Positions 1 to 8,166 of a DNA stretch of 64,000 nucleotides are shown here, piece after piece (within the stretch, counting starts at the first letter, position 1; the number at the start of each line of letters is the position of its first letter). A program made the translations under genes and the position numbers. The stretch covers positions 2,945,501 through 3,009,500 of the forward strand of contig NZ_JAQOUE010000001.1 in the NCBI RefSeq assembly GCF_032191465.1, given 5' to 3'. A model generated the notes under the pieces. That model saw nothing but the letters and a program-made list of their open reading frames with translations, did no database searches and was not told the origin of the DNA. Source of the DNA: Candidatus Nitronereus thalassa. GTDB taxonomy: Bacteria; Nitrospirota; Nitrospiria; Nitrospirales; UBA8639.

Positions 1-1
1 G

Positions 2-2293
2 TTGGGCATGGACTATGACTGGTCCCGGGAGATCGACACTACCGATCCGAAGTACATTCGTTGGACACAATGGATCTTTTCCAAGCTGTATGAAAAGAAC
101 CTGGCCTACTTGGCGGAGGTGCCCGTGAATTGGTGCCCGGCATTAGGAACGGTGCTCGCGAACGAAGAAATCATCGACGGCAAGAGCGAACGCGGCGGTC
201 ATCCGGTGGTACGTGTGCCCATGCGACAATGGGTGTTGCGCATTACGGCCTATGCCGATCGATTAATTGAAGATTTGGATTCCGTGGACTGGCCTGAATC
301 CATCAAACGCATGCAGCGGGATTGGGTAGGCCGGTCGGAGGGCGCACGAATTAACTTTGAACTCGTGGGGCATCCTGGTCAGACGCTTGAAGTGTTTACG
401 ACTCGCCCGGATACCTTGTTCGGCGCCACATATATGGTCCTCGCTCCAGAACATGTGTTAGTGCCAACCATTACCACTGTGGAGCAACGTCCCACAGTGG
501 AAGTCTATGTCGAGGAAGTCTCGCGCCGCAGTGACCGGGCGCGAATGGCGGATGCCGGAGAAAAAACTGGCGTCTTCACAGGAGCCTATGCCATTCACCC
601 GGTGACAGGCAGCCGGGTGCCGATCTGGATTGCCGACTATGTGTTGGCAACCTATGGCACAGGGGCGATCATGGCGGTTCCGGCGCATGATACTCGAGAT
701 TATGCCTTTGCCAAACAATTCAACTTGCCCATTTTGGAAGTGATTGCCGGTGGCGATATTTCTACTGAAGCGTTCACTGGAGATGGGAAGAATGTGAATT
801 CTGATTTTCTCAATGGATTAACCACGCCACAGGCCAAACAGCGGATGAATGACTGGCTGGTCGAACATGGAAAAGGCGAGAAGACCGTCAATTATAAATT
901 GCGAGATTGGCTGTTCAGTCGTCAGCGCTATTGGGGAGAACCCTTCCCGGTCATTCATTTGGAAGACGGGACCACCAAGCTGGTGCCGGCGTCCGACCTG
1001 CCGGTCTTGTTGCCGGAGCTGGATGACTTTCGCCCAAGCGGAGAATTCGAACCGCCGTTGGCCCGAGTGCGCGATTGGGTCGAAGTCACTGATCCGGAGA
1101 CCAAAGCCAAAGCCTTGCGGGATACCAACACCATGCCGCAATGGGCGGGAAGTTGTTGGTACTATCTGCGGTTTTGTGATCCGTCCAATGACCGTGAGGC
1201 TTGGTCGAAGGCGGCAGAGCAATATTGGATGCCGGTGGATCTCTATGTGGGTGGCGCCGAGCATGCCGTGCTTCATCTTCTTTATTCTCGTTTTTGGCAT
1301 AAAGTCTTGTTTGATCTTGGTCTGGTCCATACCAAGGAACCGTTTCAAAAATTGCTCAACCCTGGAATGATTCTTGGGTATAGCTATCGTTACTTCGATA
1401 ATAATTTGTCCGATGATCCCCGCGTGACGGCAAAAGCCTATCCTGCCTTTGAAGTACGGTTTGATAATGAAACACCGCTCCATAAACAGTCAGGAGAAGA
1501 GTTAAAAACGCGATGGGTGGCCGCCAAAGATGTGCGATGGTCTGAAGAAGAACAGCCACTGCATCCTACGATCGAAGGTTTGCAGTTGGAAGAAGTCACC
1601 GAGAAAATGTCCAAGAGCCGTGGCAATGTCGTGAACCCCGATGACATTATTACAGAATACGGCACCGATGCCTTGCGGCTGTACGAGATGTTCATGGGGC
1701 CATTGGATAAAGGCGCGCCTTGGTCCACGGATTCCATTCCTGGCGTCTCACGATTTCTGCAACGCGCCTATCGATTGTTTATGGGGGATCGGGAGGATGA
1801 AACAATCTCACTCGTGGAAGGGACAGGAACGCCAGAGCAAGCGCGACTGACGGCTGAAACCATTCAGGGGGTTTCGCTAGATCTAGAAAGCATGGGATTC
1901 AATACGGCTATTTCGAAATTAATGGTCTTTGTACGAGATATTTGTAAAGATGCGCCCCTGCCACGTGCCTCAGGCGAGACCTTCTTAATGCTTCTCTCGC
2001 CGTTTGCTCCCCATATTGCCGAAGAATTGTGGGCGCGCATAGGGCATTCGTCGAGCATCGCACTGCAACCTTGGCCGACATATGATTCGTCGCTCATTGT
2101 CAAGGAGGAGATGACCATTCCTTTGCAAGTCAATGGCAAGTTGCGCAGTAAGATCGTGGTGCCCGCCGATTCGAGTCAAGAGGACATTGTGGCTAGGGCC
2201 CAGGAAGATGACAAAGTTCTGGAATGGCTCAAAGGAGCCCCGCCCCGCAAGGTGATTTATGTGGAAAAAAAGTTAGTCAATTTTGTGGTCTGA
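2..2293 (+). CDS. leuS: Leucyl-tRNA synthetase, 5' end outside window
   Basis: Class I aminoacyl-tRNA synthetase charging tRNA-Leu in the cytoplasm. The frame is open at the window edge and the HIGH-containing N-terminus (roughly the first 70-100 residues) is missing, so this is a partial gene. Visible are the CP1 editing domain with TRPDTLFGA near residue 133, the second catalytic signature KMSKSRGN near residue 536, and the anticodon-binding and C-terminal domains, ending in a leucine-rich tail typical of bacterial LeuS. The 763 residues fit a full length of about 830-860. The stop lies 10 bases before the lptE start, so the two are probably cotranscribed. Confidence 0.97.
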   Translation: MGMDYDWSREIDTTDPKYIRWTQWIFSKLYEKNLAYLAEVPVNWCPALGTVLANEEIIDGKSERGGHPVVRVPMRQWVLRITAYADRLIEDLDSVDWPESIKRMQRDWVGRSEGARINFELVGHPGQTLEVFTTRPDTLFGATYMVLAPEHVLVPTITTVEQRPTVEVYVEEVSRRSDRARMADAGEKTGVFTGAYAIHPVTGSRVPIWIADYVLATYGTGAIMAVPAHDTRDYAFAKQFNLPILEVIAGGDISTEAFTGDGKNVNSDFLNGLTTPQAKQRMNDWLVEHGKGEKTVNYKLRDWLFSRQRYWGEPFPVIHLEDGTTKLVPASDLPVLLPELDDFRPSGEFEPPLARVRDWVEVTDPETKAKALRDTNTMPQWAGSCWYYLRFCDPSNDREAWSKAAEQYWMPVDLYVGGAEHAVLHLLYSRFWHKVLFDLGLVHTKEPFQKLLNPGMILGYSYRYFDNNLSDDPRVTAKAYPAFEVRFDNETPLHKQSGEELKTRWVAAKDVRWSEEEQPLHPTIEGLQLEEVTEKMSKSRGNVVNPDDIITEYGTDALRLYEMFMGPLDKGAPWSTDSIPGVSRFLQRAYRLFMGDREDETISLVEGTGTPEQARLTAETIQGVSLDLESMGFNTAISKLMVFVRDICKDAPLPRASGETFLMLLSPFAPHIAEELWARIGHSSSIALQPWPTYDSSLIVKEEMTIPLQVNGKLRSKIVVPADSSQEDIVARAQEDDKVLEWLKGAPPRKVIYVEKKLVNFVV

Positions 2294-2303
2294 TGCGTGT
2301 AAG

Positions 2304-2981
2304 ATGATGAAGCGCCCCGAGACATTTTCAAAATCACTGGTATTCCTTCTGACGGCCCTCATGTTTGTGACTTCAGGATGTGGGTATCGTTTTTCCGTGG
2401 AGGGGATGGGGCCGCAAATCGGTGGAGGGGAAATCGCAGATAGTGGGCCACTCGTCAAATTGGTTATTCGAGATTTCAAAAACCGAACTATTCGCAGCAA
2501 TCTGGAATCTAAATACACCAGATATGTGCGCCAAGAATTTGCCGCGAGCAGCGGAGCTAAGGTGCTCTATAATGACGGACAAGCCGATTTTGTGCTGAAG
2601 GGTGAAATCGTTTCGGTGAATGTGCCGACGCTGACATTTTCTACGACTGTCCAGCGAGAAAGTCGGGTCAATGTGGTGGTCAACGTCACGGTCGAAGACC
2701 AGAAAACGGGCCGGATCGTGTGGAGTCAATCAGCCACGGGGTCAGGAGAGTTTTTCGTGAACCAATCCTCCGGTTCGGTGACTGGACAAGACCAACTGCA
2801 GTTTAACCAGGTCCTTCAAGATCGAGCCTTAGAACAAGCTGGGCAAGACGTGGCGGAAATTTTAGCAGCGGATTTTTGGGATGCTCGCGATCAAGGGACC
2901 TTTTCATCCGATAGAAAGAACTCGATCAAGTCATCACATGAGACTGGCTCTCCATCCCTAGCTGTTGAACCCAATAAGTAA
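2304..2981 (+). CDS. lptE: LPS-assembly lipoprotein LptE-like
   Basis: Predicted outer-membrane lipoprotein that would plug the LptD barrel during LPS insertion. From the ATG at 2304 the protein has 225 residues with a short basic start, a hydrophobic stretch (about residues 12-22) and the lipobox VTSGC with Cys26, followed by GYRF, the usual opening of LptE/DUF4136-like proteins. A TTG at 2283 would overlap leuS and add eight charged or polar residues before the signal; I prefer the ATG. The position leuS-lptE-holA is the same as in many Gram-negatives (E. coli leuS-lptE-holA), which strongly supports the call despite low sequence conservation of the family. Confidence 0.85.
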   Translation: MMKRPETFSKSLVFLLTALMFVTSGCGYRFSVEGMGPQIGGGEIADSGPLVKLVIRDFKNRTIRSNLESKYTRYVRQEFAASSGAKVLYNDGQADFVLKGEIVSVNVPTLTFSTTVQRESRVNVVVNVTVEDQKTGRIVWSQSATGSGEFFVNQSSGSVTGQDQLQFNQVLQDRALEQAGQDVAEILAADFWDARDQGTFSSDRKNSIKSSHETGSPSLAVEPNK

Positions 2982-3028
2982 TGCACCGACGCATGTCGAT
3001 TTTCTTATAAGGCAAATCGAACTCAACT

Positions 3029-4078
3029 ATGAAACCGGCAGAATTACCCTCGGCGTTAAAACGACATGGTCTGGTTGCGCTATATCTCGTGATTGGAGAA
3101 GAGGATTATTTTCGAGATCAAACCATTGCCACACTCCGAGCTTGGAAGAAAGTCGATGATCCTGCCACCAAGGCAGACGAAAGTAAGAATGCAGGGGACG
3201 ATCCAGATGATGTCTTCGCCTGCGATATCCTGTATGGCGACGAAACTGAATGTCAGGAAATTCTTTCTTTGGTGGAAGAGGTCCCATTTTTCTCCACTCA
3301 CCGCTTGGTCATTCTGAAATGGGCCGATAAGCTATCAGCCAAACATGGGGAAGCCCTAATCCCGTATTTTCATGCACCGAATGACTCCAGCACGCTTGTG
3401 CTTTCAGCGCCGAAACTCGACGGCCGAACCAAATGGGTGCAGACGCTCAAGTCAAAAGCGACGGTCATTGATTGCGCCCCATTGTTTGATACTCATTGCT
3501 TGGGTTGGGTGAAACAGGAAGCGGCTCGGCTGGGATTAAAGGTGGATCAAGAAGCAGCGTTGTTATTAAAAGATATTGCCGCGGAAGGACTGTATCGTGC
3601 TCGACGGGAGTTGGATAAGCTAGCGTTGTTTGTGCCCACCGGACAAACAGTAACTGGAAATGATGTGGTGGCAGTTCAAGGAGCCGATACGGGGGCGTCG
3701 GTGTTTGATCTGGCTGGAGCAATTGCCGCGAAAAATCCCAGCCATGCGTTGACCATTGTGGAAAAGAATTTGGAGGCAGGAGAAGCGCCCCTCCGCATCT
3801 TAGGGGCCTTGCTATGGCAGTATCGACGATTATGGAAAGCCAAAGACGAATTGGCACGCGGGGGAAATGAATCCAAAGTCGCTCGTTCGCTTGGATTGCC
3901 TCCGTTCCGTCAAAGAGAATTTTTTACCGTCGTCCAACGTTTTTCGTTGTCACATTTTTCGAAAGCATGGAAGGTATTTGCCGAAACCGATTCTTTTCTG
4001 AAAGGAGGCGCAGCCGGTTCCCCACACCGTGTGTTCCATTCTCTTGTGTTTGCGCTGTGTCTTGGTGCCCGAGACTGA
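3029..4078 (+). CDS. holA: DNA polymerase III subunit delta
   Basis: Clamp-loader delta subunit that opens the beta sliding clamp. At 349 residues the length is normal. The N-terminal AAA+-like region begins with LVIGEEDYFRDQTI, and the C-terminal collar region carries the family-typical pattern around LWQYRRLWKAKDEL and the closing HRVFHSLVFALC. Two upstream ATGs belong to another frame. It follows lptE by 47 bases and is convergent with rpsT, matching the conserved leuS-lptE-holA-rpsT neighbourhood. Confidence 0.93.
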   Translation: MKPAELPSALKRHGLVALYLVIGEEDYFRDQTIATLRAWKKVDDPATKADESKNAGDDPDDVFACDILYGDETECQEILSLVEEVPFFSTHRLVILKWADKLSAKHGEALIPYFHAPNDSSTLVLSAPKLDGRTKWVQTLKSKATVIDCAPLFDTHCLGWVKQEAARLGLKVDQEAALLLKDIAAEGLYRARRELDKLALFVPTGQTVTGNDVVAVQGADTGASVFDLAGAIAAKNPSHALTIVEKNLEAGEAPLRILGALLWQYRRLWKAKDELARGGNESKVARSLGLPPFRQREFFTVVQRFSLSHFSKAWKVFAETDSFLKGGAAGSPHRVFHSLVFALCLGARD

Positions 4079-4103
4079 GTGGTTCTTTGTTGGGGAAAGT
4101 CTT

Positions 4104-4125
4104 CCCCCCTGTCATCCCAGGGGGA
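4104..4125. terminator. GC-rich hairpin between convergent holA and rpsT
   Basis: CCCCCTG at 4105-4111 pairs with CAGGGGG at 4118-4124 around a six-base loop. No U-tract follows on either strand, so it may be a bidirectional barrier or RNA-end stabiliser rather than a classical intrinsic terminator. Its place midway between two converging stop codons fits that role. Confidence 0.5.
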
Positions 4126-4154
4126 GTATCTTGGAAAGAGAGGAACTGGATAAG

Positions 4155-4430
4155 TTACGACTTAGGAGCGGCGGAGTTCACGCTTTTGGCGAGTCGGGAA
4201 ATTTTTCGAGAAGCGGTTTTGCGATGCAGCGATCCTTTGGTGACGGCCTTTGCGATCGTTGACGTTGCTTCTCGGAGCAGGGTTTGAGCTAATTCTGGAT
4301 TATTTTCCGCTACCGCGACTTTAACTTTTTTCGCGACCGTTTTGGCGCCGTGTAAAATGGCTTTGTTTCGTTGATGCCGTTTAATTGATTGCCGGGCCCG
4401 TTTAATCGCCGATGTATGAACAACTGGCAT
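4155..4430 (-). CDS. rpsT: 30S ribosomal protein S20
   Basis: Small basic ribosomal protein (91 residues) binding 16S rRNA. The lysine/arginine-rich helical sequence (SAIKRARQSIKRHQRNKA near the start; GSLHRKTASRKISRLAK near the end) is diagnostic of S20. The ATG is preceded by a GGAGGA ribosome-binding site nine bases upstream. It is a monocistronic gene diverging from pyrF and converging on holA. Confidence 0.97.
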   Translation of the reverse strand: MPVVHTSAIKRARQSIKRHQRNKAILHGAKTVAKKVKVAVAENNPELAQTLLREATSTIAKAVTKGSLHRKTASRKISRLAKSVNSAAPKS

Positions 4431-4471
4431 GTACGTCCTCCATTAAAGATTCAAATCATGAAGCTGCAATT

Positions 4472-4499
4472 TCTACCATACACGGTGATACACGGTCAA
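4472..4499 (-). promoter_or_regulatory. Possible rpsT promoter with tandem ATACACGGT repeat
   Basis: On the minus strand TTGACC (plus-strand 4494-4499) is followed after about 18 bases by TAGAAA, a weak sigma70-like match placed before rpsT. A nine-base element ATACACGGT occurs twice (plus-strand 4478-4486 and 4488-4496), separated by one base, overlapping this spacer. It could be an operator serving rpsT or the divergent pyrF, or chance. Confidence 0.3.
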
Positions 4500-4527
4500 T
4501 TGTATTCGTCAGAAGGGGGAATTCTTC

Positions 4528-5247
4528 TTGTCTACCATTAATGCTCATGATCGGTTAATGGTGGCATTGGATGTCCCAGATCTTGGCGGAGCGGAGATGC
4601 TGCTCGACCAGCTTCAAGATTCCGTACGAGTAGTCAAAATTGGGTTGGAATTGTTTACCGGTGTCGGGCCTGCGATCGTCAGGCTAGCCCAGGATCGAGG
4701 CTACCGAGTATTTTTGGATCTCAAATTTTTCGATATCGGGGAGACGGTCAAACGAGCCACGGCCCTGGTGGCAGACCTCGGTGTGCAATTTCTTACCGTG
4801 CATGCCCACCGAAAAACCATGCAAGCGGCCATGGCTGGGAGAGGAGAAACTCCAGAGTTAAAAATTTTGGCTGTCACCGTGCTCACGAATTTTGATATCG
4901 AAGATGTGCAAGAAAGTGGATCGCCTTGGACCATTTCAGAATTAGTCGTCGCCCGCGCCAAGGCCGCGGCTGAGGTGGGTTGTTATGGGGTTGTGGCTTC
5001 GGGGCAAGAGCCCAAGGCTATCCGGCAAGCAGTGGGGGAATCGTTAGCCATCGTGACACCCGGCGTTCGACCTGTGGGGACGGCTACTCATGATCAGGCC
5101 AGGGTCACGACACCCAGTCAGGCTATTGAGCAAGGGGCCAATTATTTAGTAGTAGGCCGGCCCATTCGGGATGCAGCGGATCCTCAATTGGCGGCACGGG
5201 AGATTATCTCTGAAATGCAAGCGGCCTTTAATCGCCGTATTTCCTAG
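4528..5247 (+). CDS. pyrF: Orotidine 5'-phosphate decarboxylase
   Basis: Last step of de novo UMP synthesis, decarboxylating OMP. The catalytic charged network DLKFFDIGETV (D64, K66, D69) sits in the expected place of a 239-residue TIM barrel, with the phosphate-binding GVRPVGTATHDQ loop near the C-terminus. The start is a TTG: an AGGGGGA site lies eight bases upstream, and the next in-frame ATG would remove the first beta strand (RLMVALDVP), so the TTG is well supported. It stands alone upstream of tRNA-His. Confidence 0.96.
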   Translation: MSTINAHDRLMVALDVPDLGGAEMLLDQLQDSVRVVKIGLELFTGVGPAIVRLAQDRGYRVFLDLKFFDIGETVKRATALVADLGVQFLTVHAHRKTMQAAMAGRGETPELKILAVTVLTNFDIEDVQESGSPWTISELVVARAKAAAEVGCYGVVASGQEPKAIRQAVGESLAIVTPGVRPVGTATHDQARVTTPSQAIEQGANYLVVGRPIRDAADPQLAAREIISEMQAAFNRRIS

Positions 5248-5313
5248 GAAGTCCAGGAAACTTTTTATGCCATGATGCTACGCTAAGATGTTCTGAATCG
5301 CTGGTCACTTATC

Positions 5314-5342
5314 TTGCGGGCTGCCAGGGCTTTTGCTACTAT
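5314..5342 (+). promoter_or_regulatory. Probable promoter of tRNA-His
   Basis: TTGCGG, a 17-base spacer, then TACTAT, ending 48 bases before the mature tRNA. The match to sigma70 is moderate, and the position would give a short 5' leader for RNase P. Confidence 0.4.
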
Positions 5343-5390
5343 TCCTTTCCCCTGTCGAACAGTAGAAAATCTTCCTCATCAGCTCTGGAT

Positions 5391-5468
5391 GGTGGGTGTA
5401 GCTCAGTTGGTTAGAGCGCCGGATTGTGGATCCGGAGGTCGCGGGTTCAATTCCCGTCACTCACCCCA
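5391..5468 (+). tRNA. tRNA-His (anticodon GTG)
   Basis: A complete cloverleaf can be drawn: acceptor arm GTGGGTG with CACTCAC, D-arm GCTC..GAGC, anticodon stem CCGGA/TCCGG with loop TTGTGGA giving anticodon GTG, T-arm CGGGTTCAATTCCCG, and an encoded CCA at 5466-5468. The extra G at 5391 facing C73 is the histidine-specific G-1 identity element, here encoded in the DNA as in most bacteria. Confidence 0.97.
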
Positions 5469-5609
5469 AATTTTTCTGTATCTTTCCATTCTTATTGAAC
5501 TTCTTCAAAGTCAAAAAGAGGTTGGATAGCCATATTCTCTTGTGGCAATGGAGATCGGTTTGCGGGCTAGGATGAGAGGAGAAATTTCCGGGAGTAGAAT
5601 GTAGAACTC

Positions 5610-5638
5610 GAAGACTCCTTTAACTTAAAGGAGTCTTC
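5610..5638. terminator. Perfect 14-bp inverted repeat downstream of the zinc-ribbon gene
   Basis: GAAGACTCCTTTAA (5610-5623) is exactly complementary to 5625-5638 around one base, in practice a 12-bp stem with a small loop. There is no U-tract on either strand. It lies 10 bases past the stop of the minus-strand zinc-ribbon gene, so a termination or RNA 3'-end role is plausible. Confidence 0.5.
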
Positions 5639-5647
5639 CCAAGATTA

Positions 5648-5830
5648 TTAATTGCGATACAGCGGGGCAGGGTGTTTCATCAATGGGGTTCGACAACCGC
5701 AGTTGACGCACAACAAAACGGGAAGTGCCAGGCCGGTGACGAGATCGTGTTCGCGATCCATGACCAAGGAACCTTGGCAGCGGGTGCACTGAGGCAATGC
5801 TTTGACTTTGACCTTTGTCTCTGACTCCAT
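5648..5830 (-). CDS. Small zinc-ribbon protein
   Basis: A 60-residue protein with two cysteine knuckles, CTRC (Cys15/Cys18) and CVNC (Cys41/Cys44, with a further Cys46), separated by 22 residues: the spacing of a zinc ribbon. The minus-strand ATG has an AGGAG site about 13 bases upstream and AGGGAAT closer in. I do not recognise a named family; such proteins are often regulators or assembly factors, but nothing here shows a partner. Confidence 0.65.
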   Translation of the reverse strand: MESETKVKVKALPQCTRCQGSLVMDREHDLVTGLALPVLLCVNCGCRTPLMKHPAPLYRN

Positions 5831-5966
5831 ATTCCCTTAATCTCCTTTCTCGACGATGATTCGAAGAATTGCATGAAAAGGGAGGCTGCGCCATCCGGCA
5901 ATCGACGTATCGACCTCGGAGGGGGTTCCATGGGACAGTGACTTTAGTGTTGCATTACCTCCTTGA

Positions 5967-6005
5967 GAAGGCTCACCAAGACTGCTGGTGGGCCTTCTTT
6001 TTTTT
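5967..6005 (+). terminator. Intrinsic terminator with no plus-strand gene upstream
   Basis: GAAGGCTCACCA (5967-5978) pairs with TGGTGGGCCTTC (5986-5997), 12 pairs with one G-U, followed by eight T residues. The orientation is plus, since the minus-strand reading has no U-tract. The nearest plus-strand gene upstream is tRNA-His, 500 bases away, so this may end a small RNA transcribed from about 5840-5966. Confidence 0.75.
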
Positions 6006-6131
6006 GAGAGGAGGAACTCAAAAAGGGCTAACGGACGAAATGCTCTTGGACGGTTGACCAAAAGAAGAGCCGGGGAAGATCTAGTAAAAGGATGCGAACT
6101 TAGTGAGGTTGGTATTTAGCCGGGGGAGAAT

Positions 6132-6959
6132 TCACCGTTCAAACATAAATGGTTCATTTGGGTCGTCAGTGACGGTGACTGTGATGGGATTGGCTCGACC
6201 TCCTGGTTCTACCTCCACCCGCAAAATATTTTTTTCGTCGAAGGGGAAGTCTTTGATCCACTTATGTCCGTCGCCGTGCAGGTAAAGGATAGGTTTTCCA
6301 AACGATTGGGCCACGGTATTCAAAATGGTGAAAAAGGTACGATGGTTGCGATCGGGCACGGCATGGCCGAAGAGCACCAAGTGAGAAATTACTGCGTCGG
6401 CATTGGCCAATTGGGTTTCAATCCATTCGATGTTATCTCGATCTTGCACTGACCATTTGATGGGGTCGAGTACTTTTCCACCAACAAGATTGATGCCAAT
6501 AAACATCACGCCGTCTGACGTAAAGGCAAAGTTTTCCGGATGCTGTGCGTCTCGAACTACCTGAAGGGAGCCCGACCATTGTATATCGAAATGCAAGAAG
6601 TATTTTGTCCATAAGGTCCAGCCCTCTTGGGGATCGAAACAATCGTTCCATTCGTTGTCACCTGGGATAATAAAGAGACGTTTAGGGGATTGAGCCAGGA
6701 TGTCGGCGACTTGTTGGTACCAACTCTCTGAGCAGGCGGTGATGCCGGTCTTGATATCACCGAGATGAATGACGAACTCGCTATTGGGATTGAGCGTGGT
6801 CAGTTGATGTTGTAACTTCCTTGCGTCCATCACGGAATATGGGGTGTCGCCCATTGCGGAAAATGTGATGAGGGGTTGTTCGGCATAGGCCACAGCAGTG
6901 AGTTCTAGGAATACTATGAACAGGCATGGCGCCCAAAAGGACTTGTGGTTTTTGTTCAT
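6132..6959 (-). CDS. Secreted calcineurin-like metallophosphoesterase
   Basis: A 275-residue protein with a signal peptide (cleavage likely after AYA26), so periplasmic or exported. Metallophosphoesterase motifs appear in order: GDTPY (G37-D38), HLGD (H64-D67), GDNEW (G99-N101), then FGHA and a final HGDGH. These would bind a two-metal centre that hydrolyses phosphoesters; the substrate cannot be told. The frame is open further upstream to 7067, but the signal peptide begins at the ATG ending at 6959. No strong ribosome-binding site is visible there. It diverges from the DsbA-like gene. Confidence 0.8.
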   Translation of the reverse strand: MNKNHKSFWAPCLFIVFLELTAVAYAEQPLITFSAMGDTPYSVMDARKLQHQLTTLNPNSEFVIHLGDIKTGITACSESWYQQVADILAQSPKRLFIIPGDNEWNDCFDPQEGWTLWTKYFLHFDIQWSGSLQVVRDAQHPENFAFTSDGVMFIGINLVGGKVLDPIKWSVQDRDNIEWIETQLANADAVISHLVLFGHAVPDRNHRTFFTILNTVAQSFGKPILYLHGDGHKWIKDFPFDEKNILRVEVEPGGRANPITVTVTDDPNEPFMFER

Positions 6960-7155
6960 GAGAAAAAGCGAAAATCTGTATTCGGTTTTGATGGGAATAT
7001 TAGAAATACACGATACCCGATTGGGTTGGGGAAACCCAAGTCCTCGGTCTTTGCATTGCGTTTCCAAGGTGGTTGTGCTCTGATATTAGTCTTGGTTTCC
7101 AAAATGAAAATTCGATTTCTATTTCTTTGCCGAGTTAATCAAAGATGATATTCCC

Positions 7156-7977
7156 ATGATCGATTTTTCTGGATGCCTGGCTGTTTGGCGAATTCGGCCT
7201 CTTCGAGTAATGTGGTTGGCGTTCTTTCTTGTGGGGGTGGCGCTTTGCCCGGGCGAGACCTTTGCTGGTGTCGAAGAGGAAATTCGGTCGCTTCGCCATG
7301 ATATACAGGAAATGAAAAAAGATGTTGAAGATATCAAGGAACTGTTAGAAGGTGCGCTGAAGAAGGCTCCCCCAGCCAAGAGCGTTTCGACTGTTGGGTT
7401 TCGGGGCCGGCCTATGCTTGGTCGGGCGGATGCGCCGGTAACTATTGTCGAATTTTCTGATTACCAATGCCCATATTGTCAACGTTTTGCGACCAAAGTA
7501 TTTCCTGAGCTGAAGCGTGATTACATCGATACCGGGAAGGTTCGATATGTTTTTCGGGACTTTCCTTTGACGCAAATCCATCCTCAAGCCGCCAAGGCTC
7601 ATGAAGGTGCACATTGTGCTGGAGAGCAAGGTCGGTATTGGGAGATGCACGATGTATTATTTCTTAATCAAAAGGATTTGTCCGTCTCGTCCCTTTCCGC
7701 CTATGCCGACCAAATAGGACTTGAGATGGGTGCCTTTGACGCTTGTCTGGAAGGCGGCCGCCATGCAGCTGCGGTTCAAGCCGACATGCAAGCTGGAGCC
7801 CAGGCCGATGTGCGTGGCACTCCGTCGTTTATTATTGGGAGGAGTGGTTCTGGCGAAACGATTACTGGGACGATCGTTCGTGGGGCACAACCCTTTTCGA
7901 CGTTCCAACAAGTGATTCAGGACATGGAAAAGCCCATGCCTACGAAAAATGGCCAAGTCCCGCCTGTGGACGATTAG
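7156..7977 (+). CDS. DsbA-family thiol oxidoreductase with N-terminal coiled coil
   Basis: Predicted exported thioredoxin-fold protein of 273 residues. A signal peptide (basic RIRPLR, hydrophobic 19-30, cleavage near TFAG38) is followed by a charged coiled coil (about 38-70) and a DsbA-like domain with the redox motif CPYC (Cys105/Cys108) and cis-proline loop GTPSF (about residue 222). This is the Thioredoxin_4/BdbD-like group, which introduces or isomerises disulfides in exported proteins. The coiled coil suggests oligomerisation or anchoring. No DsbB partner lies nearby. Confidence 0.85.
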   Translation: MIDFSGCLAVWRIRPLRVMWLAFFLVGVALCPGETFAGVEEEIRSLRHDIQEMKKDVEDIKELLEGALKKAPPAKSVSTVGFRGRPMLGRADAPVTIVEFSDYQCPYCQRFATKVFPELKRDYIDTGKVRYVFRDFPLTQIHPQAAKAHEGAHCAGEQGRYWEMHDVLFLNQKDLSVSSLSAYADQIGLEMGAFDACLEGGRHAAAVQADMQAGAQADVRGTPSFIIGRSGSGETITGTIVRGAQPFSTFQQVIQDMEKPMPTKNGQVPPVDD

Positions 7978-8166
7978 GCGTAACCTCCCTTATATTTTCT
8001 GTTTTCTTCCTACCCACACCCATAGGTATCTCAGATATTTCTCCCTTGGAGTCTTTCCAAGTTTGGCCTGGAACGTTGAGTTTTAGGGAGTAGCCGCCGA
8101 GAAAATGCAAGAGGATTATTTCTGTCTTCATCCGATTCTGTGGCAACATCCAAGGAGGGAAGTCTC

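Noticed and set aside
818-1483. 221-residue frame antisense to leuS
   Set aside because: Opposite the conserved leuS catalytic region; low-complexity composition and no start signal.
5314-5529. 71-residue frame across tRNA-His
   Set aside because: It is the reading frame of the tRNA gene itself and its flanks.
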